From Hyphomonadaceae bacterium (GTDB lineage Bacteria > Pseudomonadota > Alphaproteobacteria > Caulobacterales > Aquidulcibacteraceae), in contig JAEUMU010000146.1 of assembly GCA_016791325.1 (NCBI GenBank), positions 1 through 14,332 of the forward strand: DNA of 14,332 bases, given 5' to 3'. The notes beneath the pieces were generated by a model that had not been told where the DNA came from, made no database searches, and saw only the letters and a program-made list of their open reading frames with translations. Positions 1 through 8,479 of the stretch are shown here, one piece after another. Numbering within the stretch: position 1 is the stretch's first letter; each line of letters opens with the position of its first letter. The position numbers were made by a program, and so were the translations under genes.

Positions 1-369
1 GGAGTGGCGTTCGCCATCGCCGACGCCATCTGGCTTACCCAAGTCGCTCAGCGCGTGTATCGCCCGCTCATCGGCGAAATCTTGCGCCCGGATGTAGGTT
101 GGCCCGCGGCGATCGCCTTCTATCTGATCTATATTAGCGGCATTGTGTTTTTTGCCGTGGCGCCCGCGCTGGAAAAGCAGAGCCTTTCCAGCGCCGCGCT
201 CAATGGCGCGCTGTTCGGCTTTGTCGCCTACGCCACCTACGATCTTACCAATCAGGCCACGCTGCGGCTTTGGGATTGGCGCGTTACGGCGCTCGATATG
301 GCATGGGGCGCATTCGCCACCGCACTGGCCGCGGCGGCCGCATTCTGGGCGGTGCAACGCTTCTCTTAG
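1..369 (+). CDS. DUF2177 family membrane protein (5' end outside window)
   Basis: The frame is open from base 1, so the gene starts upstream. The GTG at 4 is probably internal, because the visible sequence begins at a motif (ADAIWL) that normally lies about 10-15 residues into these proteins. The 122 visible residues contain the family's landmarks: DAIWL, a YRPLIG segment, a WPAAIAFYLIYISG membrane helix, FGFVAYATYDLTNQATL, and DMAWG near the end. About four hydrophobic helices are expected and at least three are visible, so this is a small inner-membrane protein. The function of DUF2177 is unknown to me. Its TAG stop (367-369) overlaps the TAA stop of the opposing glycosyltransferase (366-368), leaving no room for a terminator. 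The family call is by recognition of these motifs. Confidence 0.8.
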   Translation, partial: GVAFAIADAIWLTQVAQRVYRPLIGEILRPDVGWPAAIAFYLIYISGIVFFAVAPALEKQSLSSAALNGALFGFVAYATYDLTNQATLRLWDWRVTALDMAWGAFATALAAAAAFWAVQRFS

Positions 370-1583
370 CGCTTGGCCGCGTCGCGGATGATCGGCGCCT
401 CTAGGATGCTGGCGAAGAAGGCGAGAAACGCCAGCTGTACGCCAATCACCATGGCCGAAAGGCCCAGTAGCACCACACGCGGCGTGGTGAGATCTGTCAG
501 GTCGCCAAAGCCGACGGACGCCCACTGCCACAGAGCCATCCCAAACGCCCCTAGCCCCACCACAAACAGCAACGCACCGATCCGCGCCAGATTGTCTGTG
601 CTGAACACCCCGCGCAGCCAATCTGAGCGCGCGCCGCGCGGCAACATGCCCGTCAGCGTTGCGTAGAAACGCGCCAGCGCCCCGAACGAAACCAGCTGCA
701 CGCCGGTAATCAGCATGAAGCACGCGGCCACGAAGGAGTTCATCCCCAGCACCGCATCGCCCAGCACGACGGGCCCAAGCGAGAGCGCACCCGCAAGCGC
801 AGCGCCCGCCGCGATCAGCGCCAAGCCAGGATACAGGTAGAGCCATTTCGGGCTGTAGATCAGCAGGAACTTCAGATGCCGCCAGCCATCGCGCCACGTC
901 TTCAAATGCGGCGCGCGCGAGCGGCCATCCGGCTTCAGCGTCGTCGGCACTTCCTCGACGCGATAACGCTCCAGCGCCGAGCGCACCACCATCTCGGACG
1001 CGAACTCCATGCCCGTAGTGACCAGCTGCAGCTGGCGCACGCGTGCGGCATTGAACCCGCGCAGCCCACAATGGAAATCGCCGATCGGAATATCAAAGAA
1101 CACACGCCCGATCAGGCTCAGCACAGGATTGCCCAGGTAGCGATGCAGGAACGGCATCGCCCCCTCGGCCACGCCGCCCTTGAAGCGGTTGCCCATCACG
1201 AGATCGGCGCCGTCGCGCAGGCGCTCCACATAGGCGTCCAGCTCTGAAAAATCGTAGCTGTCGTCGGCGTCGCCCATGATGATGTAGTCACCGCGGGCGG
1301 CTTCGATGCCTCCCAGGATAGCCGCACCGTAGCCGCGGCGCGGCACATCCACCACCCGCGCGCCGTGGCGGCGCGCAATCTCCTGCGAGCCATCGGTGCT
1401 TCCGTTGTCGGCAATCACCACTTCGCCAACGACGCCGCTGCGCGCCAGATAGCCGCGCGCCTTATCAATGCAAACGGCGAGCGTCTCGGCTTCGTTGAGG
1501 CACGGCATCAGGATCGTCAGCTCGACGCGCGTCGTCTGCGGCGCAAGGTGTTCAACGAGTGTGTTCTGTTCGGCGGCGGCCAT
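366..1583 (-). CDS. Glycosyltransferase family 2, polyprenyl-phosphate sugar synthase-like, with C-terminal membrane domain
   Basis: This 405-residue protein has a GT-A catalytic domain at about residues 22-215. It shows the LMPCLNEAETL start, the ADNGSTDG nucleotide-binding stretch (58-65), and DADDSYDF (105-112), which contains the metal-binding Asp motif. GDFHCGLRGF (168-177) follows, a block typical of dolichyl-phosphate mannose/glucose synthase-like enzymes. After about residue 245 come roughly four hydrophobic helices (about 250-272, 282-305, 332-353 and 367-392), so it is an inner-membrane enzyme. It probably moves a sugar from a nucleotide sugar to a polyprenyl phosphate or a related lipid acceptor; donor and acceptor cannot be read from the sequence. 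The ATG at 1583 has a purine-rich GGGGAAG upstream. It lies 103 bases downstream of ligA on the same strand and may be partly co-transcribed with it. The family assignment is firm, the specificity is not. Confidence 0.88.
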   Translation of the reverse strand: MAAAEQNTLVEHLAPQTTRVELTILMPCLNEAETLAVCIDKARGYLARSGVVGEVVIADNGSTDGSQEIARRHGARVVDVPRRGYGAAILGGIEAARGDYIIMGDADDSYDFSELDAYVERLRDGADLVMGNRFKGGVAEGAMPFLHRYLGNPVLSLIGRVFFDIPIGDFHCGLRGFNAARVRQLQLVTTGMEFASEMVVRSALERYRVEEVPTTLKPDGRSRAPHLKTWRDGWRHLKFLLIYSPKWLYLYPGLALIAAGAALAGALSLGPVVLGDAVLGMNSFVAACFMLITGVQLVSFGALARFYATLTGMLPRGARSDWLRGVFSTDNLARIGALLFVVGLGAFGMALWQWASVGFGDLTDLTTPRVVLLGLSAMVIGVQLAFLAFFASILEAPIIRDAAKR

Positions 1584-1657
1584 GGCGTACTTCCCCGGCC
1601 CTATTTCAGGCTTGGCGCCTTCAATGTCGAGCGTATTCGCCCCACGCCATACACGCG

Positions 1658-1683
1658 GCGCGCGATAACCTTAATCGCCGCGC
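1658..1683 (-). terminator. Hairpin just after ligA, possible weak terminator
   Basis: The arm GCGCGCGAT (1658-1666) pairs with ATCGCCGCGC (1674-1683), giving nine base pairs with one bulged C and a seven-base loop. It starts four bases past the ligA stop on the minus strand. No T-run follows, so it is not a canonical intrinsic terminator; it could be a pause or 3'-end protection structure. The rest of the ligA-glycosyltransferase gap (1584-1686) shows only the glycosyltransferase ribosome binding site. Confidence 0.35.
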
Positions 1684-1686
1684 TGC

Positions 1687-4029
<2,343 letters not shown>

Positions 4030-4878
4030 CTAGAACAAGCGGCCGACAGTGCGGCTGAGCCAGCCCCGGCGTTCCGCCTCTTCCGGCGGCACCGTATCAA
4101 TGCCGGCGCCTTGCATCAGCGCGTAGGTGCGTTGGTACCATACGTCGCCTGGGTAATTGTAGCCGAGGATCGCGGCCATACGCTGCGCTTCTTCCGTCAT
4201 GCCGGTCGAGAGATAGGCCTCGACCAGCCTGTGCAGCGCCTCCGGCACGTGCGTCGTGCGCTGATAATTCGGATTTTCCACCACGATGCGGAAGCGGTTG
4301 ATCGCCGCCAGATGCTGGTCGCGCTGGAGATAGAAGCGGCCCACCGCCATCTCCTTGCCCGCCAGCTGGTCATAGACCATGTCGAGTTTGAGTCGCGCAT
4401 CGCGCGCGTAGGCGCTCTCGGGATAGCGGCGCACAACATCCTGCAACGCCTGCAGCGCGCGCTCCGTCGTCGCTTGATCGCGGCCCACATCGAGGATGCG
4501 CTCAAAGTGACAGATAGCGATCAGATAATAGGCGTACGGCGCGCTCTCATTGCCAGGATGCAGCGAAAGGAAGCGCTGCGCATCCTCGATGGATTCATCG
4601 TACTGGTTGGCCTGATAGTGCGCGTAGGCTTCCATCAGCATCGCCCGGCGCGCCCAAGAAGAATACGGGTGCTGGCGCTCCACTTCCTCGAACGAGGCGA
4701 TGGCGTCCATCCAGCGGCGGCGGTCAAGCTGATCGGCGCCGCGCGAATACAGCTGCGTCACCGGCTCTTCCACATATTGCACATTCTGGCTGGCGCGATT
4801 GCCGCCGCACGCGGCCAGTCCAGTCGCCAACACGGCAAGGGCCAGCGCGCGAGCAATTTGCATGTTTCGAACGTGCAT
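4030..4878 (-). CDS. bamD: Outer membrane assembly lipoprotein BamD (ComL/YfiO)
   Basis: BamD is the TPR lipoprotein of the BAM complex, which folds beta-barrel proteins into the outer membrane. The 282-residue product starts MHVRNMQIARALALAVLATG and continues LAAC, a lipoprotein signal peptide with acylated Cys24. TPR-like helices follow, with BamD landmarks: LYSRGADQLDRRRWMDAIASF, HPYSSWARRAMLMEAYAHY, YYLIAICHFERI, DVVRRYPESAYARDA, and LAGKEMAVGRFYLQRDQHLAAINRF. The frame opens upstream to 4914. I chose the ATG at 4878 because AGAGG sits seven bases before it and it gives a normal signal peptide; the ATG at 4863 would also give a lipoprotein but has no ribosome binding site. lpxC ends 115 bases upstream, and ligA follows after 21 bases with no recN between them. 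Confidence 0.95.
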   Translation of the reverse strand: MHVRNMQIARALALAVLATGLAACGGNRASQNVQYVEEPVTQLYSRGADQLDRRRWMDAIASFEEVERQHPYSSWARRAMLMEAYAHYQANQYDESIEDAQRFLSLHPGNESAPYAYYLIAICHFERILDVGRDQATTERALQALQDVVRRYPESAYARDARLKLDMVYDQLAGKEMAVGRFYLQRDQHLAAINRFRIVVENPNYQRTTHVPEALHRLVEAYLSTGMTEEAQRMAAILGYNYPGDVWYQRTYALMQGAGIDTVPPEEAERRGWLSRTVGRLF

Positions 4879-4954
4879 TACCTGGCCTCTTTTTGCCGGC
4901 GGAAATGGGCGCACGCCGAAGCGCGGCTGGGCCTGATTACAGGATGAAGCGCCC

Positions 4955-4999
4955 GGCGCAAAGCGCCTGCGGCTGTCGCACGAACGGGCTGGATCAGCC
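4955..4999 (-). terminator. Two small hairpins at the end of lpxC, possible attenuator before bamD
   Basis: GGCTG-GAT-CAGCC (4987-4999) straddles the lpxC stop, and GGCGC-AAA-GCGCC (4955-4967) lies just past it. Both are perfect five-base-pair stems with three-base loops. Neither is followed by a T-run, so full termination is unlikely. They could trim or stabilise the lpxC end while bamD is still read. Confidence 0.25.
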
Positions 5000-5926
5000 G
5001 GCCGCAGCCGAAAGCGCCGGCATCGCCATAGGCGCCGGTTCTAGGCCGGATTCCAGCTCCCAGCGCCAGGCCTCCGGCGTGTCCAGCAGGGCCCGCACGA
5101 GGCGTGCGTTCAGCGCATGCCCCGGCTGGTCGGCCACAAAGCGGCCACAAATCGGGGCCCCGGCCATGGCCAGATCGCCCACCGCGTCGAGCAGCTTGTG
5201 CCGGACGAATTCGTCATCGAAGCGAAGCCCCTCGGGGTTCACCACCCGCCCGGAATCCACCACCAGCGTATTGGCCATGGAGGCCCCGCGGCCGAGCCCG
5301 GCAGCGCGCAGCATTTCGACATCGGAAAGAAAGCCGAACGTCCGCGCATCGGCGATCTCGTTGAGGAAGCTTTCCGGCGTCAGTTGCACGCGGCGGTTCT
5401 GCACGCCGATGGCCGGATCCGCGAACCGGATGGTCACGTCCAGATCCAGGCCGTCAAAATCCTCGGCCGGCAGCAGCGCCGCGCTCTTGGCGCCCATACG
5501 CACTTCGATCGGCTCGATGATGCGGATCACGCGCTGGGGGGCAGCGATCGCGCGCACGCCCGCATTCAGCAGCACCTGCACGAATTGCGCGGACGAACCG
5601 TCCAGGATCGGCAGTTCCGCGCCGTCGATCTCAACCACCAGATTGTCGATGCCCAGGCCCATGCAGGCCGAAAGCAGATGCTCTACCGTGGCCACCTCAA
5701 CGCCGGCTACGTTGCGGATCGTGGTGCAATTGCGGGTCTCGGACACAAAATCGGCATGCGCGCGGATCAGGTTGTCCACGCCGCGCACATCGGTGCGCAC
5801 GAACACGATGCCTGTATCGGCCGGGGCCGGCGTAAGCGCCAGGCGCACATGGGCGCCGGAATGGACGCCAACACCAGCGCACATGGCGGGGCCTGCTATG
5901 GTTTGCTGACGGCGCAACGGAACCAC
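4994..5926 (-). CDS. lpxC: UDP-3-O-acyl-N-acetylglucosamine deacetylase LpxC
   Basis: LpxC is the zinc-dependent cytoplasmic enzyme that removes acetate from UDP-3-O-acyl-GlcNAc, the first committed step of lipid A synthesis. Its 310 residues are near the usual family length. Visible landmarks are GVGVHSG (18-24), the VEHLLSA block (81-87) with Glu82 and zinc ligand His83, PILDGSS (106-112), RTFGFL (195-200), GLGRGASMANTLV, and HKLLDAVGDL (243-252) with zinc ligands His243 and Asp247. The catalytic His is His270 in GHALNARL. It starts with GTG at 5926; AAGGGA seven bases upstream is the likely ribosome binding site, since no better in-frame start precedes the conserved region. It lies downstream of ftsZ on the same strand, as in Caulobacter, but is separated from it by two plus-strand genes. 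Confidence 0.96.
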   Translation of the reverse strand: MVPLRRQQTIAGPAMCAGVGVHSGAHVRLALTPAPADTGIVFVRTDVRGVDNLIRAHADFVSETRNCTTIRNVAGVEVATVEHLLSACMGLGIDNLVVEIDGAELPILDGSSAQFVQVLLNAGVRAIAAPQRVIRIIEPIEVRMGAKSAALLPAEDFDGLDLDVTIRFADPAIGVQNRRVQLTPESFLNEIADARTFGFLSDVEMLRAAGLGRGASMANTLVVDSGRVVNPEGLRFDDEFVRHKLLDAVGDLAMAGAPICGRFVADQPGHALNARLVRALLDTPEAWRWELESGLEPAPMAMPALSAAAG

Positions 5927-5933
5927 CCTTCGA

Positions 5934-5949
5934 TCCCTTCCCCAAGGGA
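5934..5949 (-). promoter_or_regulatory. lpxC leader hairpin covering the ribosome binding site
   Basis: Read on the minus strand, TCCCTT-GGGG-AAGGGA folds into a perfect six-base-pair stem with a four-base loop. The 3' arm AAGGGA is the best candidate Shine-Dalgarno for the lpxC GTG start, seven bases away. Closing the hairpin would hide it. A second mini-hairpin (TCGGG-GGG-CCCGA, 5954-5966) followed by GTTTT lies immediately upstream in the same transcript. The structure is read from the sequence; a regulatory role is inference. Confidence 0.35.
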
Positions 5950-6020
5950 AAACTCGGGCCCCCCGACCCTAACCGTTGCTCTACGGCGCCCGTTCCTCCC
6001 CTCACAACACACGTTGCGTT

Positions 6021-6041
6021 ACGGTTTGTGACGGTTAACCA
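6021..6041. repeat. Tandem ACGGTT repeats with GGTTAACC palindrome, candidate operator
   Basis: ACGGTTTGTG and ACGGTTAACC are two adjacent ten-base units sharing ACGGTT, so the hexamers lie on the same face of the helix. A reverse copy, AACCGT, sits at 5971-5976. The spacing suggests a binding site for a dimeric or cooperative regulator. I cannot name the regulator; GTTAAC resembles a CtrA half-site, but the TTAA-N7-TTAA pair is absent. Confidence 0.3.
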
Positions 6042-6063
6042 AGACGGCCAAATCGCGACCCGC

Positions 6064-6099
6064 ATGCCCCTCAATTCAAGCCCTTGGACGCCCCTTTGA
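6064..6099 (+). other. Possible leader peptide overlapping the TPR gene start
   Basis: An ATG at 6064 opens an 11-codon reading frame (MPLNSSPWTPL) that ends in TGA at 6097-6099. That stop overlaps the second candidate TTG start of the TPR gene (6096-6098) as TTGA, the arrangement used in stop-start coupling. There is no clear Shine-Dalgarno before the ATG, and so short a frame can occur by chance, so this is only a candidate. Confidence 0.2.
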
Positions 6100-7793
6100 G
6101 CAATTCCCCGCGCGTCCCGCCCGCCCTGCTCGAAGCGCTGCGCCACGCCGCCCGCGGCGGGCCTGAGGCGCCACAGGCGCTCCGCCGCCTGGCCCTTCTC
6201 ACCGAAGAAAGCGACCCCGCCGAGGCCCGCGCCGCCCTCGCCGCGCTCACGCGCTTGCAGCCGCTTGATCCTGCGCCCCGGCTGGCGCTGGCGCGCTTGC
6301 ACGCGGAAAACGGGGCGCTGGCGGAGGCGCGCGCCGAAGCCGAAACCGTATTGCGCGAAGCTGTGGATGAGGCCGCCCGCGCCCGCGCCGCGTTCATTAT
6401 CGGCGAGATCGCCCGCGTGACAGGAGACACCGCCGCGCGCGCGGCCTACGCGGAAACGCTGCGGATCGAAGAGGCGTTGCTTCGCGCAAATCCCGGCGAT
6501 CCCAGCGCCACCCGCTGGTATGCGCGCGCACGCGGACGCATCGCCGAGCTCGACGCCGCCGACGGCGACTTCCCCCGCGCGCTGGCCGGCGCGGAAGGCG
6601 CCGCCGCCATGCTGCACGCCAGCGCCGCTCATGTCAGCGAAAGCCCCGAACTCGCCGCCGACATCGCCGACGCGGAAATGCGCCTGGCCGCGCTCGAACT
6701 CGATAAGGGTGAGCCCGCCTCCGCGCGCCGGCGCCTGACGCACGCCATCGGCCGCTATGAAGCGCTGGCCCTAATCGAACAGGATGAGCCACATTGGCGC
6801 GCCGTCTTGTCCGACGCCTGGGCCCTCGCCGCTGAGGCCGATCTCATGCGCGGCGCCCACGCCGATGCGCGCGCGGGCATGGAAAAATCGCTGCAAGCGC
6901 GCGTGCGCCTAGCGGCCTTGCATCCGCATGAGGAATTGGCGCTCGTCGGCACGTGGCGTGTCAGCGCCGCATTGTTGGCGGCGATCGAAGATCATGACGC
7001 TGCCGCCGAAGCGCTGGCGCAAGCCGCCGCCTTGGCGCGCCGGCTGCACCGGGGCAGCGCGGCTGTGGCGCGCCTCTACGTGCACACGCTGCTCGACCAA
7101 GCTGACCACGCATTGCGTCGCGGCGCGCTCGAAACCGCGCGCACGGCGGCGGAAGAAGCGCGCATCGAAGCTGAGCGGCAGGCCCGCGCGCCAAGCGCGT
7201 CGCGCGAATGGCTGGGCGAACTCGGCGCCTGCTGGGATCGCCTGGGCGAAACCGCGCGAGCGGCCCGCGCGGCCGCGCACGCGTTCGACGCCTTCTCGCG
7301 CGCCGTGGAATTTCGCCGCCTTGCGCAAGAAGGCTCGGCCCTGGACAGCCGCACCAAGCGAGCGCTCGCCGCTGCTCTCGTCAAGCTGGGGGAAGCGGCG
7401 CTCGAGGCGCAATCACCGCAAAGCGCGCGCACCGCGCTGGCCGAAAGCATCGACATCCGCCTCCAGCTCGCCGAAACCACGCCGGGCGATCTCGTCGCCG
7501 CGCAGGCGCTCGCCACGGCGCTTGAACGGTATGGCCTCGCCGCCCTCGCCTGCGGCGATAAGCATGCCGCACGCGGCGCATGGGAGGATGAACTCTCCCT
7601 GGTCGATCGCATTTTCCACGATCACGAGTCCATCGCCGCCATTCGCTTTCGCGCCATCGTGCTGAGCCACATCGCCGAACTCGGCGATAACGCGGCGCGC
7701 GCACAGGCGCTCGCCGGCTTCGATACGCTCGCCAAGGCCGGGGTGCTCACGGAGCGCGAAGCAGCGATGCGCAAGAAACTTTGGAACGCCTGA
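6084..7793 (+). CDS. TPR-like helical repeat protein, cytoplasmic
   Basis: This protein of up to 569 residues is rich in Ala, Arg, Glu and Leu, with no signal peptide and no membrane segment. It consists of repeated helix pairs of TPR type with a period near 55 residues. The clearest unit, about residues 423-512, has the pattern RALAAALVKLGEAALEAQSPQSARTA, an RLQLAETTPGDLVAAQALATALERYGLAAL stretch and a final EDELSLVDRIF helix. This resembles the long TPR arrays found in many bacterial scaffold and signalling proteins. No enzymatic domain is visible, so it is probably a binding scaffold; its partner is unknown. The start is uncertain. The frame opens at 6039 and has no ATG or GTG before the conserved part, only TTG at 6084 and TTG at 6096, both with weak ribosome binding sites. 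The racemase-like gene follows after 14 bases in a likely two-gene operon. Codon use looks like that of its neighbours. Confidence 0.8.
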   Translation: MDAPLSNSPRVPPALLEALRHAARGGPEAPQALRRLALLTEESDPAEARAALAALTRLQPLDPAPRLALARLHAENGALAEARAEAETVLREAVDEAARARAAFIIGEIARVTGDTAARAAYAETLRIEEALLRANPGDPSATRWYARARGRIAELDAADGDFPRALAGAEGAAAMLHASAAHVSESPELAADIADAEMRLAALELDKGEPASARRRLTHAIGRYEALALIEQDEPHWRAVLSDAWALAAEADLMRGAHADARAGMEKSLQARVRLAALHPHEELALVGTWRVSAALLAAIEDHDAAAEALAQAAALARRLHRGSAAVARLYVHTLLDQADHALRRGALETARTAAEEARIEAERQARAPSASREWLGELGACWDRLGETARAARAAAHAFDAFSRAVEFRRLAQEGSALDSRTKRALAAALVKLGEAALEAQSPQSARTALAESIDIRLQLAETTPGDLVAAQALATALERYGLAALACGDKHAARGAWEDELSLVDRIFHDHESIAAIRFRAIVLSHIAELGDNAARAQALAGFDTLAKAGVLTEREAAMRKKLWNA

Positions 7794-7807
7794 ACGGAGG
7801 CGATAGC

Positions 7808-8479
7808 ATGAAAAAGCTTGGCCTAATCGGCGGCCTCGGCGTCGGCGCCGGGCTCTACTACTATCAAAATCTAACGGCCGCATTCCTGGCGCGCGGCATC
7901 GAGCCCGGCTTGATGCTCTCCCACGCCGAAATCGGGCGCGCCTATACGCTGGTGCAAGAGGGCAAGCACGAAACCCTCGCCGCCTATCTCAACCACCACC
8001 TGATTGCGCTGAAAGCCGCCGGCTGCGAGCTCGCGGCGATCGCCGCCGTCACGCCGCTCATCTGCTGGCCTCAGCTCGAACCCATCGCGGCGCTGCCGAT
8101 CGTCGATGTGTTCAGCTGCGTGAACGCCGAGCTGCGCCAGCGCAAGGCCAAGCGCGTGGGCGTGCTTGGCACACGCTTCGTGATGGAGCACGCGATGTTC
8201 GGACGCCTGCAGGATGTCGATATCGTGCGGCCCTCAGCCGAAGACGAGAACCTCGTGGCGACGAACTACCTCATCATCGCCCGGACCGGCGAGCCGCGTC
8301 ACGCGGATATCGCCTCCATTCGCGCCGTCGCCATGCGCATGGCGGACGCCGGCGCCGACGCTGTCATCCTCGCGGGCACCGAACTTTCGCTCGCGTTCAA
8401 CGAAGAAACCGCTGGATTTCCCGCGCTCGATTCCGGGCGCGCGCATGTAAACGCAATCGTGGAGGCCGTGCTGGGCTAG
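7808..8479 (+). CDS. Aspartate/glutamate racemase superfamily protein lacking both catalytic cysteines
   Basis: This 223-residue protein starts [20 protein letters not shown], the typical opening of Asp/Glu racemase-like proteins. Other landmarks are [17 protein letters not shown] (115-131), the [11 protein letters not shown] stretch (183-193) and a closing [19 protein letters not shown]. In active racemases the first cysteine lies in a CNTxH-type motif and the second in GCTE. Here the matching positions read AAVTPL (Ala80) and AGTE (Gly190). Cys73, Cys86 and Cys104 are not at those places. The protein is therefore unlikely to use the two-cysteine racemase mechanism and may be a ligand binder or a different enzyme. 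The ATG at 7808 has GGAGG seven bases upstream; an in-frame ATG at 7781 lies inside the TPR gene and is less likely. The stop interlocks with the ftsZ stop in CTAG (8476-8479). Confidence 0.85.
   Translation: MKKLGLIGGLGVGAGLYYYQNLTAAFLARGIEPGLMLSHAEIGRAYTLVQEGKHETLAAYLNHHLIALKAAGCELAAIAAVTPLICWPQLEPIAALPIVDVFSCVNAELRQRKAKRVGVLGTRFVMEHAMFGRLQDVDIVRPSAEDENLVATNYLIIARTGEPRHADIASIRAVAMRMADAGADAVILAGTELSLAFNEETAGFPALDSGRAHVNAIVEAVLG

Larger units (their letters stand above)
5927..6083. promoter_or_regulatory. Divergent regulatory region between lpxC and the TPR gene
   Basis: This 157-base stretch must hold the start signals for lpxC leftward and the TPR/racemase-like unit rightward. It contains two short hairpins next to lpxC (5934-5949 and 5954-5966). 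It also has three copies of the hexamer ACGGTT, one inverted (5971-5976) and two direct (6021-6026 and 6031-6036, exactly ten bases apart), the last running into a GGTTAACC palindrome (6034-6041). I could not fix -35 and -10 elements with confidence for either direction. No GANTC or full CtrA box is present. Confidence 0.5.

Noticed and set aside
5117..6031. Plus-strand reading frame (304 codons) opposite lpxC
   Set aside because: Shadow of lpxC, and it runs through the divergent regulatory region; no domain signal.
5697..6743. Minus-strand reading frame (348 codons) across the lpxC start and the TPR gene
   Set aside because: It overlaps both genes and the promoter region. Its Gly/Arg-rich sequence resembles no protein I know, and the TPR helical pattern on the plus strand is clear.
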